In this document: positions 7,630 to 16,105 of the stretch, piece after piece
How the letters are laid out: every line of letters begins with the position of its first letter
Position numbering within the stretch: the stretch's first letter is position 1
Assembly: GCF_031344055.1 (NCBI RefSeq)
Contig: NZ_JADBEN010000007.1
Reading direction: 5' to 3' (one strand)
Length of the DNA: 64,000 nucleotides
DNA from: Methylobacillus flagellatus_A
GTDB lineage: Bacteria > Pseudomonadota > Gammaproteobacteria > Burkholderiales > Methylophilaceae
The notes under the pieces: generated by a model
Told to the model about the DNA's origin: nothing
The model's database searches: none
What the model saw: the letters and a program-made list of their open reading frames with translations, nothing else
Program-made: the position numbers and the translations under genes

Positions 7630-9714
7630 CTAGAACTCCCCGCGCAGGCCGACGAGCAGCGAGCGGCCGCCCATGGGCGCGATATCCTTGAGGATGGAGG
7701 TATGGTCGCGTATGGTCTGGTCCAGCAGGTTGTACGCCTTGGCGAAAGCCTCCAGCTGGAAATATTGCGAGGTGGGCAGCTTGTAGGTCAGTGTGGCGTT
7801 GACCAGGGTGTAGCCGTCCGTGGCGAGTTCGTTCGCATCGGTGCGGTCCTGCTTGAAGGCGCGCAATACGTCCAGGCGTGAGCCGAAACGGTTGAAGCGG
7901 TAATCCAGCCCGAAGCCCAGCTTCAACGGCGAGATGCGCGGCAGCGAATCGCCGGTATCGCGGTTGGTGGCGCGCACGTAGTCGCCGCGCAGGTTCAGGT
8001 CCAGCGAGCCGACCTGCTCATAGACTCGGAACTTGCCTTCGGCTTCCAGGCCCTTGAATGTCGCCTTGGCGCCCGTGAACCTCGCTTCGGTTATTTCGGA
8101 ATCGGCCTGCCCCGGGATGCCGTCCTCGTTCACCAGCTCTCCGCTGTTGAACAGCCCGATGAAATTGCTGAACCGGGTGTAATAGGCGCCAATGTGGAAG
8201 GAGTGGTGATTCTGCTTCCAGCGCAACTGGGCGTCTATGCCGTTCGAGCGCTCTTTCTTGAGGTCGCTGGAGCCGACTTCATACTGGTCGGTCGCCACAT
8301 GCTCGCCGTCGGCATACAGTTCGAAGTAGCTGGGCGCGCGTTCGTTGTGCGACAGGTTGGTGGTGACGGACCATTGCTCGTCCAGCTTGAACAACGCGCC
8401 GGCGGCAAAGCTGTATGGCGTGAAGGATTTCGACTGGCTGGGCCCGAACTCGTCTCCGCCCTTGGATTCGATCTTGGCATGCTCTACACGGCCGCCGAAA
8501 GTCAGCTTGAGCGCGTCCAGCGGCAGCTCTTCATACAAGTAGACCGCACGCGTATTGGTGCGGTTGGACGGCACGAAGGCTTCCTCGCCCAGTGCCTGGA
8601 AGCGGGAATTGTGGAACTGCATGCCGACCACGCCGTTGAGCGGGCCGATATTGCCGTGGGTGGCTTCGATCGAGCCTTCCACGCCGCGGTTCTTGAAGGT
8701 GGTGACCGCTTCGCCGTCCTCCAGCTCCTGGTGCTCGTAGTCGGTATAGGCCATGCGCACCTTGACCTTGCTGATGATGCTGCCCAGGTCGCGCAGTTCG
8801 GAGGCCAAGTCCCAGCGGTCGCTCTTCATGTCGATGAGGACATCCGGTTCCGCCACTGTGCCGTATTTGCTGTTGAAGGTGGAATAGGACATGCCGACAT
8901 AGCCGTTTTCCAGCGCTATCGAAGCGCCGATCGCGCCGCCGTCGGCATCCGAGCCGCTGTTCACCAGGCGGCCCTTGTGTTCCCGGGCCTCCCCGGTCTG
9001 CTCGCTCTTGCGGCGCGACATGGCGTAGCCAGGGATATCGAGATCGTCGGTCTTGCGCTTGTAGGCATCCGCGTGAACGGTGAGCACGCCATTGCCGGCA
9101 TCGACGACGACCGCGCCATTTTTCTGGTTTTCCGCGCCGCCGAACCGCACTTCGCTGCGTCCGGTGACGCCGTCGATGGCCTCCTTTGGAATGCGGTGGT
9201 CAATCGCGTTCACCACACCACCCACTGCGCTGCCGCCGTAAAGCAGGGCCGCAGGGCCGCGTACCACGTCGATCTGCTCGATCACCAGCGGGTCTAGCGC
9301 TACGGCGTGGTCAAAGCTCAGGCTGGAGGCATCCAAAATACCGACGCCGTTCTGCATCATGCGTACGCGCTCCCCATCCAGGCCGCGGATGATGGGACGC
9401 GAGGCGTTGGGGCCGAAATAGGTGGAGGAAACGCCGGGAGTGGATTTCAGGGTTTCGCCCAATGTACTTTCGCGCTGCAGCGAGAGCTCGCGGCCGCTCA
9501 GGGTGGAGACCGGGACGACCATGTCGTCGGAGGCGACGCCCAGCGGGTTCGCGGTGACGGCGACGGTGGGCAGCTCGATTTCTCCTGCCGCGTGTGCAGG
9601 CATGGAAATCAGGGTGCTGCTGAAGGCCATGGTGATGGCGGTTAGGATTTTCTTTGGCGCAATTGGTGCGGGCGCAACTGCTGTATTGATGGCTTTTGTC
9701 TCAGGGTTCTGCAT
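7630..9714 (-). CDS. TonB-dependent outer-membrane receptor, ZnuD-like
   Basis: The 694-residue product has a signal-peptide-like N-terminus ending near MPAHAAGE, a TonB-box-like stretch (ELPTVAVTA), a plug domain (GETLKSTPGVSSTYFGPNASRP, then VVRGPAALLYGGSAVGGVVN) and a long beta-barrel ending in a terminal phenylalanine (LVGLRGEF). The plug segment FDHAVALDPLVIEQIDVVRGP is characteristic of the zinc receptor ZnuD group, but substrate is inferred, not shown. The frame extends to 9801; the ATG at 9714 removes a non-family N-terminus and gives a usable signal peptide, though its ribosome binding site is weak. A small His-rich exported protein is encoded just upstream on the same strand, which supports a metal role. 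Confidence 0.88.
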   Translation of the reverse strand: MQNPETKAINTAVAPAPIAPKKILTAITMAFSSTLISMPAHAAGEIELPTVAVTANPLGVASDDMVVPVSTLSGRELSLQRESTLGETLKSTPGVSSTYFGPNASRPIIRGLDGERVRMMQNGVGILDASSLSFDHAVALDPLVIEQIDVVRGPAALLYGGSAVGGVVNAIDHRIPKEAIDGVTGRSEVRFGGAENQKNGAVVVDAGNGVLTVHADAYKRKTDDLDIPGYAMSRRKSEQTGEAREHKGRLVNSGSDADGGAIGASIALENGYVGMSYSTFNSKYGTVAEPDVLIDMKSDRWDLASELRDLGSIISKVKVRMAYTDYEHQELEDGEAVTTFKNRGVEGSIEATHGNIGPLNGVVGMQFHNSRFQALGEEAFVPSNRTNTRAVYLYEELPLDALKLTFGGRVEHAKIESKGGDEFGPSQSKSFTPYSFAAGALFKLDEQWSVTTNLSHNERAPSYFELYADGEHVATDQYEVGSSDLKKERSNGIDAQLRWKQNHHSFHIGAYYTRFSNFIGLFNSGELVNEDGIPGQADSEITEARFTGAKATFKGLEAEGKFRVYEQVGSLDLNLRGDYVRATNRDTGDSLPRISPLKLGFGLDYRFNRFGSRLDVLRAFKQDRTDANELATDGYTLVNATLTYKLPTSQYFQLEAFAKAYNLLDQTIRDHTSILKDIAPMGGRSLLVGLRGEF

Positions 9715-9836
9715 CTCGAATCTCGCATTCAATCTATTCAACAGGCCGTGCGTAAGCACGACCGCGGCTTCCCCAAGCCGGGGAAGCGCAATGGCAGGCA
9801 TATCCTTTGACTCAGGCGAGGATATGCCGGGTCTGG

Positions 9837-10145
9837 CTAGATGGAGATTGCTGGCGGCGCGCGCGAGACATAGGCAACAGTGCGTTCGCTGCGCGGTTCA
9901 ATGCTGACGGGCGCAACAAAGCCGGTGTGGCTGGCGCTGAAATGGAGCGCTGGCTGCGTTGCGGGAATAAAGCTTTCCAGGCTGCCTAGCCCCAGGCATT
10001 GTTCGCAGGCATTGTGCTGCGGCGCCTGGTCCTTGGCATGGGTAAGCTGGTCGTGGATGTGCCAGATTTCGTGCGCGGCAATGCTTTGCTGGCTGAATAG
10101 CAGCAATAGCGAAAGTACATAACCGAGCAGGATTTTGCGCAACAT
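9837..10145 (-). CDS. Small His-rich exported protein upstream of the ZnuD-like receptor
   Basis: The 102-residue product has an N-terminal hydrophobic signal (residues ~5-23, ending SIAA) followed by a mature part with five histidines between residues 25 and 44 (His25, 29, 31, 36, 44) and a CEQC motif at 47-50. This composition fits a periplasmic metal-binding or metal-handing protein, and resembles short DUF2946-type proteins found near metal transport genes. The gene precedes the ZnuD-like receptor by about 120 bases on the same strand, so the pair may be co-transcribed. No firm family assignment can be made by eye. Confidence 0.6.
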   Translation of the reverse strand: MLRKILLGYVLSLLLLFSQQSIAAHEIWHIHDQLTHAKDQAPQHNACEQCLGLGSLESFIPATQPALHFSASHTGFVAPVSIEPRSERTVAYVSRAPPAISI

Positions 10146-10182
10146 GGTTGCGATTCTAGCAGCCTATTGTGAAAAAAAGAAA

Positions 10183-10209
10183 CGGCTAGCACCAAGAATG
10201 GCCTAGCCG
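10183..10209. terminator. Stem-loop between the acquired block and the receptor operon
   Basis: A 7-bp stem (CGGCTAG with CTAGCCG) with a 13-base loop is flanked by an A-rich stretch on the left and CTTTGTCTTT on the right. It can terminate minus-strand transcripts arriving from the reductase at 10506-11486. Confidence 0.5.
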
Positions 10210-10505
10210 CTTTGTCTTTGAGCAGTTTGGGAGTGCTGTCTGCGTATTCGCAGGGAGTTAAACGGATGATATGTTCTGTATCTGGTGAGGGTGATTTGGT
10301 TCACGATGTTTGCGATATGGAATGTTCTTAAATTAAAGGTGAAACAACAATTGTGCTGAAGGTAGTGGGTGATTATTGCCTATACTGTAACGAAGCGATT
10401 CTCGGTGTTGACGAATCAAATAGCTGCCTTAATATTAGCCGAGATTATTACGGTTGGATTAGAGTCGCGGCATATCTCAAATGCACTGTCAGATGTCTAC
10501 ATCAA
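10210..10505. other. Intergenic stretch at the left edge of the AT-rich block
   Basis: Base composition turns AT-rich from about 10300. Short open frames on the plus strand (10353-10559 and 10369-10569) overlap the reductase 3' end and resemble no family I know. I see no tRNA, integrase or direct repeat that would mark an insertion site. Confidence 0.4.
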
Positions 10506-11486
10506 TCAGGCATCCATATTAACAACGATGCGGCCCTTGAATACGCCATCCATAAGTAACTTACTATAATGTGGAGCATCTTCTACCTTGATCTCAGTAA
10601 TTATGGCCTGCAATTTGCTTGAATCAATATATTCACTTAGCTTAGCCCATGCTTCCAATCGATGCTCTTTAGGGCATCTCACGCTGTCAATCCCTACCAA
10701 AGTTATACCTCGTAAAATAAATGGAGCTACGGTTGCAGGTAACTCCATGCTTTCAGCAAGTCCACAAGCTGTAACAATCCCTTGGTATTTTGTTGAAGCA
10801 CAGAGATTTGCCAATGTGTTTCCACCTAGTACATCAATAACGCCGACCCAACGTTCTTTCAATAAAGGCTTATTAGGCCCCAATGAGGATCGGTCTAGCA
10901 CTTCATTAGCACCTAAATTCAATAAATAATCAGTTCCAGTCGATTTGCCTGTAATAGCAGCAACCTTATAACCTAACTGACTTAAGGCTGAGATAGCGAC
11001 ACTACCTACGCCGCCAGTCGCACCTGTAACAGCAATTTCGCCATCTTCAGGTCTTACCCCATGGCGCAATATAGCTAGTATGCAAAGCATTGCTGTGTAG
11101 CCGGCTGTACCCAAAGCCATAGCATCTCTAGAGGAAATATTAGCGGGCAAAGGAATCAACCAATCACCTTTTACTCTTGCCTTCTGAGCTAAGCCTCCCC
11201 AATGCGATTCACCCACTCCCCATCCATTCAGGATTACGTTGTCTCCCGGCACGAAGTCTGGATGGTTTGATTGCTCGACAACTCCAGCAAAGTCAATTCC
11301 TGGAACCATGGGAAAGCTACGAACTATTGATCCTTTACCGGTGATTGCCAAGGCATCCTTGTAATTAATTGTTGAGTGCGAAACACGGACTGTGACATCG
11401 CCGTTTAGAAGCTGGGCATCATCAAGTTCGGTCAACCGTACTGAATACTCTTCATTTATTTTTTCTATTAACAGGCCTTTGAACAT
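10506..11486 (-). CDS. Zinc-independent MDR reductase, AcuI/YhdH (acrylyl-CoA reductase) type
   Basis: The 326-residue product is a medium-chain dehydrogenase/reductase without the zinc-binding cysteines. It begins MFKGLLIEKINEEYSVRL, has STINYKDALAITGKG and PGIDFAGVV in the catalytic domain, and the nucleotide-binding TGATGGVGSVAISAL near residue 150. Such proteins reduce acryloyl-CoA and related alpha,beta-unsaturated compounds with NADPH. The ATG at 11486 has an ideal AAAGGAG site, so the 19 extra upstream codons are not used. Codon use is AT-rich, unlike the core genes. It is divergent from the aldehyde dehydrogenase, with a palindrome in the shared promoter region. Confidence 0.9.
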   Translation of the reverse strand: MFKGLLIEKINEEYSVRLTELDDAQLLNGDVTVRVSHSTINYKDALAITGKGSIVRSFPMVPGIDFAGVVEQSNHPDFVPGDNVILNGWGVGESHWGGLAQKARVKGDWLIPLPANISSRDAMALGTAGYTAMLCILAILRHGVRPEDGEIAVTGATGGVGSVAISALSQLGYKVAAITGKSTGTDYLLNLGANEVLDRSSLGPNKPLLKERWVGVIDVLGGNTLANLCASTKYQGIVTACGLAESMELPATVAPFILRGITLVGIDSVRCPKEHRLEAWAKLSEYIDSSKLQAIITEIKVEDAPHYSKLLMDGVFKGRIVVNMDA

Positions 11487-11561
11487 ACAAACTCCTTTAG
11501 ATGATGGTAAATCAGTGTATTGCATGTTACATCTTTTCTGCAATATTCTAAATATTCACAT

Positions 11562-11593
11562 ATCTACATATTGACAAATTCAGATATGTAGAT
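11562..11593. promoter_or_regulatory. Perfect palindrome on the shared promoter, probable operator
   Basis: The arms ATCTACATAT and ATATGTAGAT are exact inverted repeats separated by 12 bases. The spacer holds most of a consensus -35 box TTGACA (11571-11576), with CAGAAT 17 bases further as a possible -10 for the aldehyde dehydrogenase. A repressor here would block that promoter and could also affect the divergent reductase. The ArsR-family protein at 14413-14718 is the natural candidate. Confidence 0.65.
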
Positions 11594-11635
11594 CAGAATG
11601 GTTAAACCTTAACTAAGATTAAAAGGAAATTAATC

Positions 11636-13133
11636 ATGAAAAAACTACAAGAATTACCTCAGAACCATCGTCCAGATGCTGTCTATAAGCTATTCATAGG
11701 TAATCAATGGGTAAAGTTTTAACGCAGACAAGTTGGATAGTCTCAATCCTGCAACTGGGGAGTTTTTAACCAGCATCCCCAATGCTGGGGCTGAAGATGT
11801 CGACCGAGCTGTTGAAGCTGCAGAAAATGCTTTTGCTACTTGGCGTTTAACGAGTGCTATTGAGCGTTCCAATGCTTTATTGAAGATCGCAGACCTTTTG
11901 GAAGCAGATAAAGAGAGATTTGCCGTCTTAGAATCTATTGATGTGGGTAAGCCAATTCGTGAGACCACTACACTTGACGTTCCTTTGGCTATCGACCATT
12001 TTCGTTATTTTGCTGGAGTCATTCGCAGCCATACGGATGAAGCCGTCATGCTAGATGAATCCACAATGAGTATTGTACTTAGCGAACCACTTGGAGTGAT
12101 TGGTCAAGTTATTCCTTGGAACTTTCCCATGTTGATGGCGGCTTGGAAAATTGCTCCTGCTATTGCGACGGGTAATACCGTGGTTATTAAACCATCAGAA
12201 TTGACACCAATTACAATCCTAGAAATGGCAAAAATTTTTGCCAAGGTCTTACCACCAGGAGTTGTGAATATTGTCACTGGTACTGGGGCTGCAACTGGTC
12301 AGTCTCTATTAGATCATCCGAAGCTACGAAAGTTGGCATTTACCGGCTCAACAAAAATTGGTGAAGTAGTTGCAGCAGCAGCGGCCAAGGAAATCATTCC
12401 TGTGACACTTGAACTCGGTGGCAAGTCAGCAAATATCGTTTTCCCAGATGCTAATTGGGAGCGTGCCGTTGAAGGTGCTTCCCTAGCAATTTTATGGAAT
12501 CAAGGCCAAGTTTGTGAGTCTGGTTCTAGGTTATTTGTGCATGAAGATATCTATGATCGTTTTGTACAAGAGCTAAAAATTAAATTTGAAGCCGTCAAAG
12601 TTGGCGATCCAATGGATCCAAACACGATGATGGGTGCACAAGTTAGCAAAACTCAAATGGAAAGAATTTTGAGTTATGTAGATATCGCTAAGGAAGAAGG
12701 TGCTCGAGTTCTATTAGGTGGTAACCGTTTAGTAAAAGGGGAATATTCAAATGGCTACTTTATTGAGCCCACAATTATCGTAGATGTTAAAAACGATATG
12801 CGAGTGGCTTATGAGGAGATCTTCGGGCCAGTGTTATGCGTAATACCATTCAGGGACGAGTCTGAGGTCATCGCAATGGCAAACGATTCAGATTATGGTT
12901 TGGCGGGGGCAGTATGGACTCAAGATATTAATCGTGCCTTGCGTGTTGCCCGGGCCATTGAAACTGGGCGCATATGGATAAATACATTCCATGAAATTCC
13001 TGCTCACGCTCCTTTCGGTGGTTACAAGAAATCAGGCTTGGGCCGAGAAACCCACAAGTCCATGCTTGAAGCTTATAGCCAGAAAAAAAATATCTATATC
13101 AGCCTGAAGGAAAACACATTCGGCCTGTTCTAG
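11636..13133 (+). pseudogene. Aldehyde dehydrogenase with a frameshift near the 5' end
   Basis: An ATG at 11636 with AAAAGGAAA upstream opens MKKLQELPQNHRPDAVYKLF..NQWV, a typical aldehyde dehydrogenase N-terminus, then hits TAA at 11720. The rest of the protein continues in another frame (SFNADKLDSLNPATGEFL onward) to 13133. The break lies in GTAAAGTTTTAAC at 11711-11723 and needs +1 or -2 bases to repair. The main part has all family landmarks: NFPMLMAAWKIAPA, FTGSTKIGE, the general-base glutamate in VTLELGGKS, the catalytic cysteine in NQGQVCESGSR and EIFGPVLCV. A TTG at 11733 could start a 466-residue protein lacking only the N-terminal arm, but no ribosome binding site is evident there. 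It could be a mutation, a sequencing error or programmed frameshifting. Confidence 0.8.
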
Positions 13134-13209
13134 TAGCTTTGAGGAAGATTCAGCGTGATGCGTACCTCTGAACCTTCCTCACTGAGGAAATAAATTAAAG
13201 GATTGAATC

Positions 13210-14334
13210 ATGAATACATCTATATTATTCCAAAACGTTAAACTGGGACCTTTTGAACTTAAAAACCGTATCGTATTACCGCCATTAACCCGTTCACGTA
13301 GTACGCAGCCGGGGAATATTCCTAATGACCTCATGGCCACATATTACGGCCAGCGTTCGGGTGCAGGCTTTATGGTGACTGAAGGTACACAAATTGAACC
13401 TCGTGGCCAAGGTTATGCGTGGACGCCAGGTATTTATTCACCTGAACAAATCGCTGGTTGGAAGAAAGTGACTGAAACTGTACATAAAGAAGGTGGTGTT
13501 ATCTTTGCTCAGCTATGGCACGTTGGTCGTGTATCACATACAACACTGCAACCAGGCGGTGGTGCGCCTGTCGCTCCGTCAGCTATTCAGGCAAAAGCTG
13601 TAAAAGTGTTTATTGAAACTGGCCCAGGACAAGGCACATTAGCTGACCCTTCTGTACCACGTGAACTGACTACAGCAGAAGTGAAAGAGCTGGTTCAACT
13701 GTATGCTCAAGCCGCAAGAAATGCATTGGAAGCAGGGTTTGATGGAGTTGAAATACATTGCGCAAATGGATACTTGGTTAACCAGTTTATTTCAGCACAC
13801 TCTAATAAGCGTACAGATGAATATGGTGGTTCATTAGCCAATCGCTTGAGATTCTTGCGAGAGATCGTAGAAGCTGTTTCTGCTGTGGTTGGGAATGATC
13901 GTTTGGGTGTTAGATTTGCTCCATTATTTGAGAGCACGACTGAGGAACGTGTTTACTTGGGCTTGGTTGAAGAAGATCCTCATCAAACTTATATATCCGC
14001 CATAAAAATCTTGGAAGAGGTCGGTATTGCATATCTTTCTTTGGCTGAGGCAGACTGGGAAAATGCACCAGATCTTCCTGAGATGTTCCGCAAAGCCGTG
14101 AGAGAAGCTTTCAGTGGCAGGATTCTGTACGCAGGTAAGTATACAGTGGAAAAAGGTGTTCGCATGGTGGAACTGGGTTACGCTGATCTAATCGCATTTG
14201 GACGACCATTCATTGCTAACCCTGATTTGCCACAACGCATCGCTAATAATTGGCCCTTGAATCAGGTTGATCCAAGTAGCATGTATGGTGGAACTGAGAA
14301 AGGTTACATTGACTACCCTAGGTATGCTGGTTAA
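13210..14334 (+). CDS. Old Yellow Enzyme family alkene reductase, NemA-like
   Basis: The 374-residue product is an FMN TIM-barrel ene-reductase using NADPH to reduce the C=C bond of enones, maleimides or nitroesters. It begins LFQNVKLGPFELKNRIVLPPLTRSRS (first strand of the barrel, abbreviated), has QLWHVGRVSH and the substrate-binding His/Asn pair in EIHCANGYL (H-x-x-N), then SNKRTDEYGGSLANRLRF and the FMN phosphate site near AFGRPFIANPDL. The ATG follows AAAGGATTG. It lies downstream of the aldehyde dehydrogenase in the AT-rich block and ends with a strong terminator, so the two may form one operon for electrophile reduction. Confidence 0.93.
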   Translation: MNTSILFQNVKLGPFELKNRIVLPPLTRSRSTQPGNIPNDLMATYYGQRSGAGFMVTEGTQIEPRGQGYAWTPGIYSPEQIAGWKKVTETVHKEGGVIFAQLWHVGRVSHTTLQPGGGAPVAPSAIQAKAVKVFIETGPGQGTLADPSVPRELTTAEVKELVQLYAQAARNALEAGFDGVEIHCANGYLVNQFISAHSNKRTDEYGGSLANRLRFLREIVEAVSAVVGNDRLGVRFAPLFESTTEERVYLGLVEEDPHQTYISAIKILEEVGIAYLSLAEADWENAPDLPEMFRKAVREAFSGRILYAGKYTVEKGVRMVELGYADLIAFGRPFIANPDLPQRIANNWPLNQVDPSSMYGGTEKGYIDYPRYAG

Positions 14335-14341
14335 ACTTACA

Positions 14342-14376
14342 TTGTCCTTGGAGTTTCCGTCCAAGGACAATTTTTT
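14342..14376 (+). terminator. Rho-independent terminator after the alkene reductase
   Basis: A perfect 10-bp stem (TTGTCCTTGG with CCAAGGACAA), a 9-base loop and a run of six T form a textbook terminator. Confidence 0.92.
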
Positions 14377-14383
14377 AATTTAC

Positions 14384-14389
14384 TATAAT
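14384..14389 (+). promoter_or_regulatory. Consensus -10 box upstream of the ArsR-family gene
   Basis: A perfect TATAAT lies 24 bases before the ATG at 14413. The following ATATCTCGA and TCGTTATAT form an imperfect inverted repeat over the likely transcription start, a plausible autoregulatory site. Confidence 0.5.
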
Positions 14390-14412
14390 GCTATATCTCG
14401 AAAAGTCGTTAT

Positions 14413-14718
14413 ATGAATATTGATATTACCGAAGTCCTCAAGGCTCTAGATAATCCCACGAGATTGATGATCTTGAGCTGGCTTAAAGACCCTAGAAAAA
14501 ATTTCCCTGAGCAAGAGGTTGATCCAGAGGAAGTTGGAGTTTGCGTCAGCATTATTCAAGAGCGTGCAGGACTTTCACAATCAACTATCTCATCTTATCT
14601 GACTGCGTTACAACGAGCTCAACTTGTGACATCGCATCGCATTGGCCCTTGGACGTATTACAAACGCCAGGAACAGAATGTTGCTGAATTCATGGAAAAA
14701 TTGAAAGAAGTCATTTAA
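14413..14718 (+). CDS. ArsR/SmtB family transcriptional regulator
   Basis: The 101-residue product has the compact winged-helix layout of this family: EVLKALDNPTRLMILSWL in the first helices, the recognition helix region AGLSQSTISSYLTALQRAQ, and a wing ending RIGPWTYYKR. It lacks the CxC metal motif of ArsR/SmtB metal sensors; its only cysteine is Cys44 in VGVCVSII. It is probably a repressor of the surrounding reductase genes, released by an organic electrophile rather than a metal, but that is inference. No strong ribosome binding site precedes the ATG, and the transcript leader would be only ~17 bases. Confidence 0.88.
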   Translation: MNIDITEVLKALDNPTRLMILSWLKDPRKNFPEQEVDPEEVGVCVSIIQERAGLSQSTISSYLTALQRAQLVTSHRIGPWTYYKRQEQNVAEFMEKLKEVI

Positions 14719-14774
14719 CCGCAGAAAAATTTTTGTTTATACGTATCTGTATTTCCATATATTTGGGATTATAA

Positions 14775-15740
14775 ATGTTCACACCAAATCAGATTAGTTA
14801 CCAAGAACAACCAGGATTCACTCGTACCTTTAAAGCGGATCATTTGTCGTTAGGATTGTTTTTCCCTATCGAGGCGTTTGATGGTGATAGGCCTACAATG
14901 AAGAATCAAGTGACCTTGGCGAAAAGAGCTGAGTCACTTGGGTTTTCTGCACTTTGGTTTCGTGATGTTCCTTTGAGAGATCCGAATTTTGGCGATGTTG
15001 GCCAAATCTTTGATTTATGGGTGTATCTGGGATTCATTGCTGCTCAGACAGAAAAAATTGCCTTGGGTACTGCATCGGCTATTCTCCCAATTCGTAATCC
15101 TTTGCATACAGCCAAAGCTGCGACAAGTGTTGATCAATTGAGTGGTGGGCGCTTATTACTTGGTGTGGCTTCTGGTGACAGACCGATTGAGTTCCCGGCA
15201 TTTGGGGTAAACCCAGACAATCTTGAAGTCCAGTTCCGGGAATATTTAAGAGTCTTTAGAGAAGCTCAGAAAGGTCAATTTTCTGATATTTCGTGGGAAG
15301 ACGGAAACTTGCACCATGCAGACCTGATACCCAAACCAACGACTTCGGAAATTCCATTTTTTGTCACTGGCAATAGCCGTCAATCTTTGGATTGGATCGC
15401 AGAAAACAGCCATGGCTGGATCAATTATCCTCGACAGCCTTTATTGCAGAAGTTGATAGTTGAGGATTGGAAAGCCGCTGTTAACAAACATTGTGGAGAT
15501 GTCTTCAAGCCATTTACTCAGTCTTTATACATCGATATGACAGAGAATCCAAATACGGCACCTTTCCCTATACATTTGGGCTTTAGATTAGGTCGAAATG
15601 ATTTAATTGAACTGCTTGAGCATTTACAGTCAATTAGTGTGAACCATGTCATTTTGAATCTTAAATATTGCAAACGTCCAGCTGCAGAGGTCATTGAAGA
15701 AATAGGTGAATTTGTATTGCCTAAGTTCAAGATGAACTGA
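14775..15740 (+). CDS. LLM-class (luciferase-like) flavin-dependent oxidoreductase
   Basis: The 321-residue product is a bacterial-luciferase-like TIM-barrel protein using reduced FMN or F420-type cofactors. Typical segments are LSLGLFFPIEAFDG, KRAESLGFSALWFRDVPL, TEKIALGTASAILPIRNP and DQLSGGRLLLGVASGDRP. It looks like the TIGR03571-type family of luciferase-like oxidoreductases, whose substrates are unknown. It follows the ArsR-family gene by 56 bases in the same orientation, so the two are probably co-transcribed and the oxidoreductase belongs to the same stress response. Codon use is AT-rich. Confidence 0.88.
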   Translation: MFTPNQISYQEQPGFTRTFKADHLSLGLFFPIEAFDGDRPTMKNQVTLAKRAESLGFSALWFRDVPLRDPNFGDVGQIFDLWVYLGFIAAQTEKIALGTASAILPIRNPLHTAKAATSVDQLSGGRLLLGVASGDRPIEFPAFGVNPDNLEVQFREYLRVFREAQKGQFSDISWEDGNLHHADLIPKPTTSEIPFFVTGNSRQSLDWIAENSHGWINYPRQPLLQKLIVEDWKAAVNKHCGDVFKPFTQSLYIDMTENPNTAPFPIHLGFRLGRNDLIELLEHLQSISVNHVILNLKYCKRPAAEVIEEIGEFVLPKFKMN

Positions 15741-15933
15741 TAAGACTATGATCGGTAATCATCTAACATGAAGCTCATAACATGCTGAGTTTATTCATCC
15801 GAAAGAAGATTAGCGTTGGGGGCCATGTGAAGAATTACTTATATATAGTACTAACAACTAAGCCCAGTATTAAGTTATCACTCTAACCTTGGATCAAAGG
15901 AAGCATGGAATAGAAGCCCACAAAGGTTGATTG
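15741..15933. other. AT-rich non-coding stretch
   Basis: Nothing recognisable is seen here besides general AT richness. It separates the oxidoreductase from the PIN-domain remnant. Confidence 0.4.
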
Positions 15934-16071
15934 ATGACTCTTTCTGATAAATCATCAAGTTTTTATCGAGTATTCATTGATACCAATATTTTGATACTTT
16001 ATTTCGAGAAAGTATCAAACAGCCATTTTAAAAATGAAAAGGCCTTTAAAGTTAATTTAGAGGCCTTTTGA
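15934..16071 (+). pseudogene. PIN-domain protein remnant (N-terminal fragment)
   Basis: A 45-codon frame encodes MTLSDKSSSFYRVFIDTNIL followed by ILYFEK. The string VFIDTNILILYFE is the first strand and helix of a PIN-domain nuclease with its first catalytic aspartate. After about 26 residues the similarity ends and the frame runs into the terminator before sodB, so the rest of the toxin-like domain is missing. No partner antitoxin is seen. It marks the right edge of the AT-rich block. Confidence 0.45.
16037..16069. terminator. Terminator downstream of sodB
   Basis: AAAAGGCCT pairs with AGGCCTTTT across a 15-base loop, with A and T tracts on both sides. It lies 37 bases beyond the sodB stop and can also end plus-strand transcripts from the AT-rich block. 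Confidence 0.8.
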
Positions 16072-16105
16072 AATTACGTATTAATTAACAAAATACTGCA
16101 AGAAT

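Noticed and set aside
8194..9297. 367-codon open frame on the plus strand opposite the TonB-dependent receptor
   Set aside because: The receptor on the other strand has clear plug and barrel motifs; this frame has none.
10353..10569. Two short plus-strand frames overlapping the reductase 3' end
   Set aside because: No ribosome binding site, no recognised family, and stop codons directly upstream; kept as non-coding.
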